DNA of 64,000 nt from Fagopyrum homotropicum (GCA_033239125.1 BSWB01000008.1:3626001-3690000); one strand, 5' to 3'; counted from the stretch's first letter, positions 22,330 to 35,872 are shown. Notes: generated by a model not told the origin, from the letters alone. Program-made: numbers and translations.

Positions 22330-23673
22330 TCAAGTACAGGTCATTGCATACATGATGGATCCTATACCAGAGGCATAGGGAACCTTGCTCATCCTCTCAA
22401 TCTCACCAGGTGTCTTAGGGCACTGGGCCTTGTTGAGATGGATCCCATGTTGCATAGGCAAATATCCTTTCTTGGAATTTGCCATCTTTAATCTCTGTAG
22501 GACCTTATCTATATAAGTTCCTTGACTGAGACCAATAAGCCTTCTAGATCTATCTCTATAGATCTTGATGCCCAGTATGTACTCGGCCTCCCCTAGATAT
22601 TTCATTGAGAAATGCTTCTTAAGCCATCCCTTTACTATTTCCAGCATCAGAATGTCATTTCCAATGAGTAGTATGTCATCCACATACAAGACTAGGAAAG
22701 TCACTTTGCTCCCACTCAACTTTTTGTAAACGCATGGTTCTTCTTCACATTTGATGAAATCAAACTGTTTGATCATTTCATCAAATCGAAGATTCCAATT
22801 CCTGGATGCTTGCTTCAGTCCATAAATGGACTTCTTAAGCTTGCAAACCTTCCTAGGATTTTTCGGATCCTCAAAACCCTCAAGTTGCATCATATATACA
22901 CCCTCTTCTAAATAGTCATTTAGAAATGTGGTCTTGACATCCATTTGCCATATCTCATAATCATAGAAGGCGGCAATCGCTAGGATTATCCTAATGGACC
23001 GGATCATGACGACCGGGGCATATGTCTCCTCATAGTCAATACCATGAATCTGTTTAAATCCCTTAGCAACCAACCTTGCTTTATAAACAGAGATATTTCC
23101 ATCCTTGTTTGTCTTTACTTTAAAGAACCATTTGCAACCAATAGGTTTTACCCCATCAGGCAAATCAGTCAAGTCCCATACTTGATTTTCAAACATGGAT
23201 TCCATTTCGGATCTCATGGCTTCGAGCCATTTTTTGGAGTTCTGATCCGTCACATCTTGCTTGTAGGATGCGGGCTCGTTATGTTCCATGAGGAGAACTT
23301 CGATCTCGGCATGCAACACATATTCATCCAAATGTCTAGGTTGTTGCCTAACCCAGTTTGATCTCCAATTTGGGTCAATAATAGGAGAGATTTTAGCTGT
23401 ATGATTTTCTACACCATTATGTAGTTCCTCATTTGTAGAGTTCTCCAAATCAATATGTGGTTCCTCTGCAGCCCGATCTACTGTAGGAATTGATTCTTGA
23501 ACTAGATTAACTTGCCTCTTTAGAGGTTCATCAAAATAGTCAAGTTCTTCAGTGAAATCTTGCATGTCCTCGTGTTGTTGTGTTTCTTGCTCACAATTAA
23601 TCTCATTAATTTGAACTTTTCCCCCACTTGGCTTGAATTCCTTTTCCAAAAAGACACTATTCCCGAGAAACAA
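22330..23673 (-). pseudogene. Copia reverse transcriptase (RVT_2)
   Basis: A 447-codon frame holding the linker after integrase and then the RT: WLEAMRSEMESM, NQVWDLTDLP, KARLVAKGF, YEETYAPV, the QMDVKTTFLN segment (first catalytic Asp) and YVDDILLIGND (catalytic Asp pair), then YLGEAEYILGI. The domain copies element RNA into DNA. This part is intact internally, but frames before and after are shifted, so the whole polyprotein cannot be made from one frame. Confidence 0.9.
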
Positions 23674-23845
23674 ACACTTTGTTCTCTATGGGATGGTATA
23701 AATCATACCCCTTGGTTTCCTTGGGATATTCTACGAAGTAACATTTGTCTGATTTTAGTGCTAGTTTATCAGATTGTAACGTTTTACATATGTTTCGCAC
23801 CCCCAAACCCTCAGAAATGACAAGTGAGGAACTTTTCTTGTCCAT
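23657..23845 (-). pseudogene. Copia integrase-RT linker fragment (frameshifted)
   Basis: Short frame with LALKSDKCYFVEYPKET and HPIENKVFVSRE, the segment that normally joins integrase to RT. It overlaps the RT frame by a few bases in another register, showing a frameshift at about 23660-23670. Confidence 0.75.
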
Positions 23846-24468
23846 ATCTCATATGGTGTCTTGTCAACTGAACGTGAAGGAGTCTTGTTTAGAACGAACA
23901 CAATTGTTCGGAGAGCATATCCCCAGAATAATAATGGAAGATTCGCAAAACTCATCATTGAACGGACACTGTCTAACAGAGTCATGTTCCTCCTCTCAGA
24001 CACACCATTTAGTTGTGGACTGCCCGGGGGAGTGAGTTGTGTCACAATTTCATAACTTCTCAAGTGATGATCGAATTCATGGCTCAAATATTCGCCCCCT
24101 CGATCTGATCGAAGCACTTTTGTCTTATTGCCTGCTTGTCTTTCCACTTCATTCTGGAATTCTTTGAACTTTTCAAAGGATTTTGATTTTTGTTTCATTA
24201 AGTAGATACACCCGTATCTACTAAAATCATCAGTAAATGTAATGAAGTAGCGATAGCCAGACCTAGCCTCTTTACTCATAGGTCCACATACATCCGTATG
24301 TATGAGGGCTAGAAGTTCAGAAGTTCGTTCACTCTTACTAGTGAAGGGTGACCTTGTCATCTTTCCCATTAGGCACGACTCGTATGTTTCAAATGATTCC
24401 AAAGCAAATGGTTTAAGTAATCCAACCGTTTGGAGTTCCTTAATGCGCTTTATGCCTACGTGACCCAA
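23761..24468 (-). pseudogene. Copia integrase
   Basis: Carries the GAG-pre-integrase end (MGHVGIKRIKEL ... CLMGKMTRSPF) and the DDE integrase core: IHTDVCGPM, FTDDFSRYG, RSDRGGEYLS and GVSERRNMTLLD. It would insert element cDNA into host DNA. A stop just after LWHC separates it from the protease frame. Confidence 0.9.
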
Positions 24469-25110
24469 TCAACAATGCCATAGGTTTGCTTCGTTTGTTT
24501 CATTCGATTTTTGCCTTTTTGTATTAATGTTATATATCTCAGTTTTGAGGTCTAATATGTATAGTCCATTACTACTCATATTCGCACGACCATAATAAAT
24601 ACCATTCCTATAAATCTCCATCATCATGTGATTAGTAATGGTAAATGCATAACCTTCACGGTTCAAAACTGAAATTGAAATTAAGTTCTTAGTAATGCAT
24701 GGAACAAAATAACAGTTATTAAGTTCTATCTCTAAGCCAGAAGGTAAAGACAAGCAATAATCTCCAATGGAAACAACAACAACTCTTGCTCCATTACCAA
24801 CCTGTAGATCTGCCTCTCCCTTCCGCAACGTCCTTCTATTTCTTAGCGCTTGCACATTCGAAGTAATGTGAGAAACACATCCGGTATCTAATACCCATGA
24901 AATAAAATTAGTTGACAAAATTTCAATCACATGAATACCCGAAGTGGAGACATTCCCCTGCTTCTTATCCTCCATGTGTGTCACATGGACCTCATCAGAT
25001 GAGTCCAATGTGACTTTAGGGATTGGATGTTCCAAGACATCCTCTTGGTTCTCCGACCTGAGAACAATTCTCTGATTTCTTTCCCAAACAAGGAAGTTGT
25101 GTTCGTTCAA
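24469..25110 (-). pseudogene. Copia protease region
   Basis: The frame contains the aspartic protease motif WVLDTGCVSHIT and the following LQVGNGARVVV and LNNCYFVPCITKNLISI segments, ending LWHC at the pre-integrase zinc-binding region. Upstream residues show no gag or CCHC knuckle. The first Met here is only the edge of the open frame, not a natural start. Confidence 0.88.
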
Positions 25111-27294
25111 TTTCGTTTGTCGAGTATGGAGCGTAAAGAAGATTTGAGGTTTTTGTTTGACATGGTGGACTACAAATACACAGAATAATAAAATGCAGAT
25201 AAGTTATGATTGATTTTGCAAAAGCTATAAACTGTTATAACAATTATAAACAATTGAAGTTTTGCACAATTCTACTCATATTATCAACTCCCTTAGTGAG
25301 AAAAAATGATTCCAAGATCCTATCATATATGAACCTTAGCGTACTTTGACACTGCCCTAAGTCTCATATAATCAAGGTAAGTAAACTCCTTTACTAATTA
25401 TAACTCCTTATAATTATTGGTTGATGGGAACACATCTCATGTGAACTCACCCTTATGCCTCAAAATCCAAAACTTTATCTTTTGGTCTTTTGTTGAGTTA
25501 ACCATATCAAAGCAGCATGCCCCTTAGTATGAGCATATCCACAATGTATCTAGGTCAAAGTAAGGACACCCCGCTTTGACGGAACCTATCCTACATATTC
25601 CTAGATAGGGATCGGTTATGATATGGAAAGACAATTCTCAATATTCTTTTAAGGAACGTTTTAAGCATGCGAGGTTGTTATTTTAAAGCGAACTCATAGC
25701 AAAAATAACAAACAAGCATACAAGTGGGAATTTAAGGCATTCAAAAAAACGCATTAAATAAATGGTTCCTAGTATGACCCCTAAAAAGAATCTTCATTCT
25801 TGGACCTTCATGGATCTCCATCCTTCGGGCTCCTTAGGACTTTGGTCTTCTTGCATGATGAAATTTAAAATAACTCTTGTAGAAAAAGAAAATTACAAAA
25901 ATACATAACGATACGCAGATCGTGTACAAAAAAAAAAATAAAACGATACGCAGATCGTATTTAACTATCCTAAGATTGGGGCCATACTAGTAACCGCCTG
26001 CACAAGTATATCACCAAACACATACATACAAGCATAGCATATATGATATTTAAATGAAATATACACATAAGCACATAACAATCACTTTATCACATAAAGC
26101 GAAACAAAAAAAGAATTGAAAACTCCTTTCCGGCATTGTTTTAATCAATCATATTGCGTATGATATTAATATCATATATTAATCATTAAAATGTTAATTG
26201 TGTAAAATTTTCGAATTCGGAACCTTTCCAAAATTAATAACTTTTCAATTATGGTAACTTTCCAAAATTAATAACTTTCTAATATTAGAACACTTTTAAT
26301 GTTAGATCATTGCTAAGATTAGGCCTATGTATTATTTTGTAACTTGTCAAAATATAGAACATTTCTAAATTAAGACCTCATACAAAAAATAAGCAATTTT
26401 CCATAAATGGTGGGTATCTTTTAATTTAAGATAAAATTTAATTAAGTAAGATATCATATATCCTAATATAATTAAATTACAATCTCCAAATAAGATAAAT
26501 CATATTTATCCTATAAAAAAAAATATTTCAAAAGGAGAATAAATCATATTTATCTAGATAGAATATCTCATATAATATCTTTTAATTTTTAAGATATAAT
26601 TTAACTAAGTTAAAATATCTCATATCTTAACAAAATTAAATTTATTTGTTTCCAACTTGATAAATCATATTTATCTAGATAGAATATCTCATATAATATC
26701 TTTTAGGAATCAAATCTTATCTTTTTATTTTATGGTATAATTTAACTAAGTTAAAATATCTCATATCTTAACAAATTAAATTTATTTATTTCCAACTTGA
26801 TAAATAATATTTATCTAGATATAATATCATATATATTATCTTTTGGAAACAAATATTATTATTTAGATAAATAACTAATCTTATTAAGAATGGTGTAACC
26901 TATACCGTACATTACAATGCCTTAACTTATATCATATATAATATATTTTACTTTTATTTTTGCTTAAACATCATTAACTTCTGCCTATGTGCAACACTTG
27001 CACACGTGATTCACAAATTACGGTTAAAAAACATATGCAAATTATGCTAATCACCATTAGCTTGCATATTGTATCGCATGATACGTGACTACTTCATGAA
27101 AACTTAATCACCATTAAGATCTCCCTTTTTCTTAATCGCCATTAAGCATATAATTTTACACCTTAATCTGATCATGCAAATTAATCCATACAAACAAGCT
27201 CTTTCATAATTGAAACAAAGCAATCAATACATGCATCAAGACATGACCTTTTTAATTTGATCTAATCAATTTATGCAAGAGGCTCTGATACCAC
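25111..27294. other. Copia leader region lacking a gag ORF
   Basis: AT-rich, non-coding by frame length. It has a duplicated cgatacgcagatcgt (about 25905-25960) and three direct copies of tttatctagatagaatatc plus catataatatctttt near 26550, 26667 and 26811. The primer site lies at the right edge (27280-27293). Confidence 0.7.
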
Positions 27295-28006
27295 TGTTGG
27301 AATTTTAGATGTTTAAAAGCGGAATTTCAGGAAACAATTTCCTAAACATCTAAACAAGGATCGCATGCATAATAGATTAGATAAGGGATAAAAGGAATAC
27401 ATTTTGATGCGTGTTCAATAACTTCTTCAAGGATATGTAGAGTCCCAAGTGTTACTCCTCTAGTTGGTCCACTCGAGACTGAACAAGAATCGCCTTAACC
27501 TTCGATTGCTAGAACAAAGGATGAGTGATCGAAAGGGAAGAAGAACACCGTTGGTTTTTGTGATACGTGATACACGGCTGAATCTTTTCTCTTCTAATCG
27601 ATCGTTCAATTATATCTAATTAGGATTGGGCTTTTTAACTATTAAAAGGCCCGACCTTAAAATATAAGATATATATTTTAGTAATTAATAAATAAATAAC
27701 CCCTTATCTATTATCAATTACCAACTCCATAATATATTTTGTACTCCTACAAAATATATCCTTTTCCACCATGTACTCTTATATGGTAATTCTCTCATTA
27801 ATTGATTCAGTTCACATGCTCGTTATGGTGTGACCTCGTAGGACCCGATAACAATAGCAATACAATTTATCATATAAATGTACCGATCATGGTTAGCTTC
27901 TAGCAAAATGCCATGACCCCTAATATTATCGGATTATATGCATCCATATATTTAATGTCCTATCTCATCATCAATAATTGCACCTTGGATAAAGGACACA
28001 ATTCCA
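27295..28006 (-). repeat. Copia 5' LTR (right copy)
   Basis: A 712-bp copy of the left LTR starting tgttggaattttagatgt on the + strand. Its outer end lacks three bases present in the left copy. Confidence 0.9.
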
Positions 28007-28011
28007 GAAAG

Positions 28012-28450
28012 GTCCACTGCTGCAGCTTCATCCAACAAGAGAAGGGCTCGCCTTTGATGCTGTGCTAGAGGGGAGAAGAGGCTTGAGAATGGGGAGTAGT
28101 TGTTGCTGCATTTGGAGGAGGAATCTTCATTCTGTTGCGGCTTCATCGAAGGAGAGGAGCAGATGTCGCGGGTCATTGTACAAAATAGGATAAGGGTATG
28201 GGATGTGAGGCAAGGTACATTTTCTTGTGTCTTTGACAGCCGACTAGGACCAAAATAGGATTAAAAAAAGGGTAATGGAGTGGATAAAGATCAAATGAAG
28301 TGTACTAGTGTTTGTCTAAAAATGGCAAGATTTCGCACATAAAATAATAAGGAAGTGGGAAAGAAATCAAACCGGGTTGAGTCTGGTTTGATTCGGTTGA
28401 ACCCGATCAACTCGTATTGAATTTACGGGAGAGAAATTTCCGGGTATCAC
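28012..28450 (-). repeat. U3 part of the Ty3-gypsy 3' LTR
   Basis: Read on the minus strand it begins tgatacccggaaatttc after text like tttcgggacaaaa, a usual chromovirus end. 28268-28450 matches 37917-38079 closely (shared gaacccgatcaactcgtatt and acataaaataataaggaag). The LTR continues left until the copia insertion at 28006. Confidence 0.7.
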
Positions 28451-28655
28451 ATCAATTCCATACAAAATTTTTTTGTCCCGAAACTTAAAGTATAAGAACG
28501 TCATCTAACTTAATCTATGATTCTGCAAGACATCCTTAAAACTACTCATGGAGGTACTATTACCTATATTTTAATTCGTATAAAGTCATAAACAGCTAAG
28601 AACAAATAAACACATAATAACCTAAGCACATAAACACAAGCATGTAAACCAAGAA

Positions 28656-28940
28656 CTAACATACTAACCTCAATGTCAATATTAGATCAATGTAGCGCTC
28701 CAAATAATTACTCCTTATTCTCTCATCAATCTCCCATGTTGTCTCGTTCTGTTCAAGTCCAGACCAACAATGAACAACATCAGGGTATGCTTCTACCACA
28801 ATCGTCTCAGATCTTACTCTAGGACAATTATCGAATACTTCCCCAAGATGGCCCAAATTCATTGCATAAACTAAATAACCAACTACTTGCAAGAGATTAA
28901 TATATACTCTCTCAATTGAAAAAAATGAGCTATAAAACAA
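28656..28940 (-). pseudogene. Chromodomain remnant of the gypsy integrase C-terminus
   Basis: The phrase CWSGLEQNETTWEIDERI matches the WxGL...E.TWE core of retrotransposon chromodomains, which guide integration to marked chromatin. Upstream residues (RVRSETIVVE) are consistent. The frame is a short survivor of a broken polyprotein. Confidence 0.7.
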
Positions 28941-30547
28941 GCATTCTCAAGTGTGGGTGATAGGTCAACTTATCGACAACTTTCTCAACCCGTTCCAAAA
29001 TCTCAAATGGTTTCGGATATTAAATCTTAACTTTCCCAAAATTTCAAAAAGTCTAATACTGCAAATTGGGAAGACTCTTAATCACATATGGACATTAATC
29101 CTTAACTCTAAAGTGTTAGTCGATTACCCAGGTACAAATTCTAACTTCTTGAAAGCGTCAACCTATGCTCATGGATGAAATCTACCCAAGCGACATAATC
29201 TCGAATCCATCCATACTCACTCATTATGCCACTGAAGATTCATCCCCGCCAACGGCGTACAACCTTTTTGTTCCTAACAAACTGTATTTGGATCATCCGA
29301 TAACCATATCTAGTATAAGTTATATGAGCTTAGATCCTTCTACCGAATGCACTTGCTTTCAACCGCCCGAATTGCAACAACAATTATATCTAATGTGATG
29401 ATCTTAGGCATATAATGGAACCTTACTAGGTGCTTAAATCTCTCTTTTGGGAGACAACTCACTTGGTAACAATCCTCAATATGCTCAAGTTGTGTAGTTC
29501 TGTCAATCAACTACATATCACCCATGTTTTATCGTGGCTCCAACTGTGACACAACCCAATAACAAAATTAATGTAGTATCTTTCCACAATCACTTTGGTA
29601 TCCAAGGTGATGATAACACCCTCTTCGTTTACGGTCCTTAGTCTTGATCTACTAAATACACTAACACTGAACTACACGTTGATTATCATCAATATAGTCA
29701 CCTACTAAAAGAAACGTCTAAGATCAGTGGAAGTCCTACTAGGACAAATTTTTATAAGAGAAGGTCTATCACAAGTTTCACTTAAAATTTTGATCTCTCA
29801 TCTTAACGTCGGTCGGCACACATACAAGTCACTAGCGTCTCATAACTCCTTTTTGCTACTTCGGATTAAATTCAATAAGTCAAACAATGACTGAATGGCA
29901 TGCAGTTAACCCCATAAACTCCGTAGTCAAAACATAATTCTGAGCTTGACTAGCTAGGTCATCAAGCAATGTCAATTGGATAATCACTTTTGTTAGTGAG
30001 TCTTCTGGTTTAGAGCATTCATTACTATACTAGTCTTGTCGTTGTGGTAGTGGCTCCCTATAATCATCCCAAATCAATCAACCAATCATCTTATCAATCT
30101 TGTTCTTGCTGCTATTGAGGGCATGCTCCAACTCAGGTCATTTGAAAATCTAGAAATTCCTTTCGTAATTGTAATGACTCCCATAATTTAATGCAAGCAC
30201 TACCACATCCAATCCTTGTATCGGATGTCATAAAGTTCTTCTACTATGTCTCCCTGACGAGACTTGAAGGCTAAATCTCCACTTCTCTTTGTGAGAACAC
30301 ACCTTCATTCCAACTTGGGCAAAAATCCCTATGCACACTCCCAACTTTCGCCCATTTATGCAAAATAATAGATTTGAAGTCTTATCCTCTTACTCCTCAA
30401 GTTCTTCTTAAACGGGTCAATCCATACCATACTAATCGGTGTCATTCACCAACTAGTAAGTAATCGAGTTCCAACAAGGACCCCTTTTATTCCAATTAAA
30501 TGACCTACGTAGGTCAACTCTAATCACCAAAAACACACTCATATCAA

Positions 30548-30802
30548 TCACTTCAAATTACTTGAATTGAACTCTCTCAATGATATTACCAAACGGAAGA
30601 CTTGCTTATCATAATATAACGTAATCCACAATGTTATCGCTAAACAACATGAGGAATTGATCCATGGAGTCAGTAAAAATTCAATATTAATATGCATATA
30701 CGACAACCTCATTTGATCTATCAACTCGTCAATAAGCCATAAAGGATATATGGTGTTGATGGTCACGCGATTCCACTTATGATCATCACTACACAAAATC
30801 AT
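30548..30802 (-). pseudogene. Ty3-gypsy reverse transcriptase remnant
   Basis: WNRVTINTIYPLWLIDELID corresponds to the LNKVT...YPLP.IDDL.D segment of gypsy RT, and MDQFLMLFSDNIVDYVIL in the neighbouring frame recalls the FMD.MN..F..YLD.FV region. The stretch between them is deleted, so catalysis is impossible. Confidence 0.7.
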
Positions 30803-32260
30803 AGAAATAGCCTTCCTTCATACCCTCAAATGTTTATTTTCCTTGTGAAGAGCTACTTATACAAGTTTATCCATTTTAGACTTATCTAGTTCGTTCGACA
30901 ATTCACACTTTCCTTTCTTCTACGAGATAATTATAACATCTTGATCTCAACTGTGTCATTCAACCAACATTACCGGGCTTAACCGGATCCATCATTTTCA
31001 AGACCTCACCAACTTGCTGCAAGGCCCCATCTCACCAAAACTTGATTCTCATTAACATCAGAACACCTGAAGCTCATACATATGCCTCCTCTATGTCTCA
31101 TTGTCAATACTTGACTAACATGGCGATTTGCACACACATCCTCTTAATCACTATAATATTAGTTATATGCATTCTGAGTTCTCTAATGTGGTCCATTAAC
31201 AATGGCGTGTTAAGCCCTTCGATAATAAAAACACAATTATTTAGGCTCGATTCCTACCAAGGTTCATTTCCACTTGCACTTTCTACTTTGTGTTGATGTT
31301 CCGTAGTGATGTAACTTTTGTAGAAATCCGTTGACTACTTTAAGGGATTCTACCACCGTGGATACGTGCATCGTGATTACTTCTTCTAATATCATATCCT
31401 TTAAGGAGGTCAACCTATATCCCGAATTCACTCTTTGGCCATCATGTTACTTCAACTCCGAGTTCTTTTAATTCTTTATCCTTGGATCAACATCTTGTTT
31501 CATCTCCACTAATGATTTTGCAACAAAAGTCATCTCTTAGAATTATCTTATGAGACTCCAGCCTTAGGAATAAAGTCACTTGACCGAACAAGTCATGGTG
31601 ATACTTTCACTTCGTTTAGTCAGTACTCTCCAACTTGATAGTGTAGGACTCAATGGAGCTCTTGAAATGATATTCTCTTGTTCGTAGAACTATAGGACAT
31701 TTAAAGCTTCTTTAAATCCACCTAATGGCCTCATATGAATATGTCTCTTGTGCAACCTTTAACTCAGTTCGACTTGAGTTGACTCGAGATTTCCTCCCTA
31801 TTTGATTCTCATTCTCATTTCCATTAATATCATCTTGTAGTCATCACCTTCCGCCTCTTCTGGCCTAGACGTTCTTCGGCATATTCGTATGAGTTAAAAG
31901 TGTTAACTCGCCAGAACATGATATACAAGCCAACGTAATCTGAGCATAACTATCCTTGTGTTGATATACCTTGAAGTCTACTCATATGATATTATAGGAA
32001 GGATGATCACACCATACTAGCTTAACTAACGAATCTAAAGTAACCCTCTAAATTTGTAACTATATAGTGTAACCGAAATAATAACATAACCACTAAGCTA
32101 AGTACGTACTATATATATAACTATATAGTATAACCTAATAAATAATATATTAATTTTAAGTCCATACTATATCTCACATATAATACTAAGCTACGGAGAT
32201 CCACGGAGAGCGATGGTGGTCCAACGTACTACTTACCCAACATCCCGACTATGCACATCC

Positions 32261-35200
32261 TGTAATATCCGGAAATTTTATTCCGTTTATTTTTCGAGTA
32301 AAATCGGATTTCGATCCGTCGACCTCTTTCCATGCTACCTAGTGTTATGTCCCATCACAAATCCTATCATTGTATGCATGTGTAATTCACATAAAATGAT
32401 GAAATTAAACCAAATCCTAGTCTTACAAACCCTAGTTTATGTCTAAGTATTTTGACAATGACATTACTTGACAAACTCATGACAAGCCTTGACAAGGCCT
32501 TACATTCCAACCCACTTCTTCCTTTGCCTTGCAGATTGATCTTCTCCAGCCACTCTTGCAATGCCAGCCGGGCCATGTGACGAGCCCATGACCGCAACCT
32601 TGCTTCAGCCCATGCCACACCACACACCTTACCTTGTTTGGGCCACCTGACATATCCTTCCCTCCTTGATGCCACCTTCTACATGAGCCCAACAAGGAAG
32701 ATGTGCACCAACCCATTTGTGAAAGATCCGCTCCAGCGTGTGTGTAGGTGTGGTGAGTTAGAGAGGAGATATGCTTACTATTTATGTCTCCTGGAATCCC
32801 GCTCCTCTATAATTCCTTCCTTCATACCACCTCACGTCCAGGTTCATGTTGCAAGAATCTCAACCGATCTCCTTCCCTTCTACATGCCAGGAAGATCTTC
32901 TTCCCTTCACGGATCAACCTCCTCTCTCTTTCCTGTCTACACTCATCAAGCATCGTCAAACCCAAGAGGTCACACAGGCTCTCCACCACCGGTTACACGG
33001 GTAACCACCAACACGCACGAAGTCCACAAAGCCATCGTCGTAGTAGTGAGTCAGGAGTCGACTTTTGCATCGGCCAGACGTCCCAAATAGGCTCACGTAA
33101 CACCTTCCCTGAACCCTAAAGTTGCACGAGGATAGCCTAACTCTAAACGCCTCTCGCAGACTCAACCTTTGCGCTCCTCTTCGTGCATCCAGTCGAAGAA
33201 TCACACAAACGCTAGCACCAGCGAAGACATCCTTGCCTCGTCGGATCTGACTGTAGACGCAAGGTAGGAACCTCTCCCTCCCTAGTCTATATCGTATCTG
33301 TAAGTGTAGCACATAGAGTCTCTATTGTCCGACCCTTTCATAGCAGCCCTAGAAGATGGCTTGAAAGCTGATGCATTTTTTCCGGGTTGTAAGGTGACGA
33401 ACAGCCGACTTGGAGTCCAGATTTGGGTAAGTTAGACTCCTCTTTTGTGGCTGAATTTCGGATATGTTGTAGTTAGTATTGCATAGTAGATCATACTAAA
33501 TTTTGAGAGGAATCCGAGCTACAATTTAAGAGTTATGGTGTCCCAAAGTTGGTTCCTCACGTAGTTTTTGTAAGTGTGCTGAATATTCTAAGTGTTGAGA
33601 AAAACTGCTTGTGATGCAGTTTTATGAGATAGATTTGGATAGGTTATTGGGATTTGAATTTTGGATCTGTAACAGTTAGGATTACATACTAGAATATATC
33701 AAAATTTTTGAGGATTTCATCAAAAGGTTTAGTAGTTATGATTTTTCGAAGTTGAGGTTGTAAGTAGTTTTCTGGATGTTGCTAAAATTCTCCAAGTGCT
33801 GGAAACATTTTGTGTTGTGCAGTCAAGTTTGAACTTGCATTTAGATACCTTAGAAATATAATCTACCGTTCAATTTTTAGTATGTTATAAAGTGTCATGC
33901 ATAGGGTAATGTAGAAAAGTTGAGGTTGATCCAACGGTTAGATTTAGATTTATGAAGGTCCAAACTAGACTGATGGTGCAGTTAGGAAATTACACAAATT
34001 TTGGCAAAATATGGGATTTATGGATGTTGGACCCAACTTTGGGAATTTATGTAGGATTCTTGACTGAATATTTTTGGGAGATCTTTGACATTATGATTTG
34101 TATGCATATCATAGAAGACTTGGGTAATTTTTTTAGAATTTTTATAAATTTATTTGAGTCTCGTATTATAGGCTAAAGTTGGACCTCACTGACCTTTTTA
34201 AAAGTTAAGAAAAATGTGTAATCTATAAGTTCCACCTAAACTAACTTTTAAGAGTTAGATTATGGAATTAAGTCCCAAAGAAAGGTTTGGGCATATATTA
34301 TAGAATTTTTGAGAGTTTTGGGATCAAGGGTAAAATGGTCATTTTACCTTAGGAGGGCATTTTAGTAATTTCTCTTGAAGGGATTGTACATTTTAGAAGT
34401 TATAGACTTCTAAGAATATGAGATGTATTTTGATCCACTTGCCCTTATGACAGACAATTGACTCCCAACAGTTGCGGACCGAGTTGAGATAACGGGAATC
34501 GAGTTTCGATTCAGGTAAGTCCTTTGGGCTTACTTAGCTAGCTTCTGGATATGAGTGTGAATAATGATAGTGGTGTTTGAATGATGTGTTTATAGTTATA
34601 CTTATTATTAATTATCGACCGACCTACACATTTGGCATAAGAGTAACGGGCGGTGGCATTTTGCTCAGTTAGCCCGAGGACACTGGGGGTATCTTTAGGG
34701 ACTAGTCCATACTTGGTTTTTGGGGACGCCACCGGCGGAGGTGTGCCAAACCATCACCAGTTGGATAAGAAATGGGGGCGAGAAATCTTAAGATCTCTCG
34801 TGCCACAACTTTAAAAACGGAATAAAGTGAATCACCTAAGTTATCAGATATTAAACGGGTTTGTGTGCCAGCATGATGATTGCTTCATTTTGCCTGAGTT
34901 GTGCTTGTGCTATTTTTATTCTACTTATATCTAGATTGTTAGCTAACGGTTTATCCGTGTTGTAGATTTTGTAGAGATAGGCAGTTGCAGAGAGATTTGG
35001 GGCGGATGGTCAGCCGAGTCCACGTACTCATTAGATGGGGACAGGGAGTCTTCCGTTCACCATGCATGTTATTAATATATTTATGTTTTGTAAGGCTGTC
35101 ATGTGTTGATCATTCATGTAAATACTATTTGATGTTTTTCAAAAAGGTTTTAAATATGTTTGTGCCTTGTTGCAAGATCCTAGTAAAGTTGTTGTCAAAC

Positions 35201-35268
35201 TAAGGTCGGGACCCATTGTGAGATTCTAACCAGTAGCTTCACGAGTTCTGAGAATTCGGGGTGTTACA
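32261..35268 (+). mobile_element. Solo LTR (3.0 kb) of a chromovirus-like element, TSD catcc
   Basis: Begins tgtaatatccggaaatttt, ends ggggtgttaca, and is flanked by identical catcc (32256-32260 and 35269-35273). There is no internal coding region, so this is the scar of LTR-LTR recombination. Its last 500 bp resemble the minus strand of the gypsy 5' LTR at 35376-35872 (shared cgggacccattgtg, gaatcaccta, ggtgttaca), so it belongs to a related family and inserted in the opposite orientation. The short frames inside look like chance ORFs. Confidence 0.9.
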
Positions 35269-35872
35269 CATCCCAAATCTCCAGACCCCTTTCGGGTTCC
35301 GTTTATTCTCTACATTCGGTCTTATTGTCAAATTGCAAGTGCCATTGTTGTCAACCTAGCGTTTTGATACCATATTGTAACACCGGATATTTCGAAACCC
35401 GAGATATCACGTGATAGGACCCCACAATGGGTCCCGACTCTAGCTTGAGAACAATTACTTTAGATCTTACAATAAGACACAAATTTAAATAAAACAAATG
35501 GAAAATGTCTGAAAATAATTATGTCGTGAATACATAACATGAGACAACCTTGTACGATATAACTACTAACATCCTAAAAATGTGAGCTATTTTATATGAA
35601 TTCAATATCTGAAAGGCCACCCAATCTATATGAATACATGAACCCGACTGACAACCCGCTCCGGATCACCCTACAACTTTCTTACCATACAATAATGTAA
35701 CAACGCAACGGTAAAACCATTAAATAACAATCCTATGAGATCATCTAAGTACTATAATAACACAATCACACGCCAATGCAGAAAGTAAACACAATAACAT
35801 GCTTGCACATAAAATCTCAGTATTGTCTTTATTAGGTGATTCACTCTAGATTCAACTTATTGTGTGACACTA

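Larger units (their letters stand above)
20169..28006 (-). mobile_element. Ty1-copia LTR retrotransposon, degenerate, gag not recognisable
   Basis: LTRs at 20169-20892 and 27295-28006 are about 95% alike by eye. On the minus strand the 5' LTR (right) is followed by tggtatcagagcc, the initiator-Met primer site. The 3' LTR (left) is preceded by aagtgggagac, a copia-type polypurine tract. Between them, minus-strand frames encode protease, integrase, RT and RNase H in copia order. Flanks are gaatg (20164-20168) and gaaag (28007-28011), an imperfect 5-bp duplication. About 2.2 kb between the primer site and the protease frame lacks any long ORF, so gag is missing or destroyed. It probably sits inside the 3' LTR of the surrounding gypsy element. 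Confidence 0.9.
28451..35375 (-). mobile_element. Decayed Ty3-gypsy (chromovirus-like) internal region
   Basis: On the minus strand the primer site tggtatcaaaac lies beside the 5' LTR end (35361-35372). A solo LTR is nested in the leader at 32261-35268. RT remnants occur at 30548-30802 (NRVTINTIYPL, IDELIDQM). A chromodomain-like remnant lies near the 3' end (28656-28940; CWSGLEQNETTWEI). Most frames are destroyed by stops and indels. The order RT, then chromodomain, then U3 fits the chromovirus clade. Confidence 0.75.

Noticed and set aside
27280..27294. tRNA gene fragment (ggctctgatacca)
   Set aside because: It is the copia primer binding site next to the LTR, not a tRNA gene.
28007..28011. 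Perfect TSD for the copia element
   Set aside because: Flanks are gaatg and gaaag, so only an imperfect duplication can be claimed.
32638..33119. ORFs inside the solo LTR
   Set aside because: Overlapping frames on both strands without domains, within an LTR whose function is regulatory.
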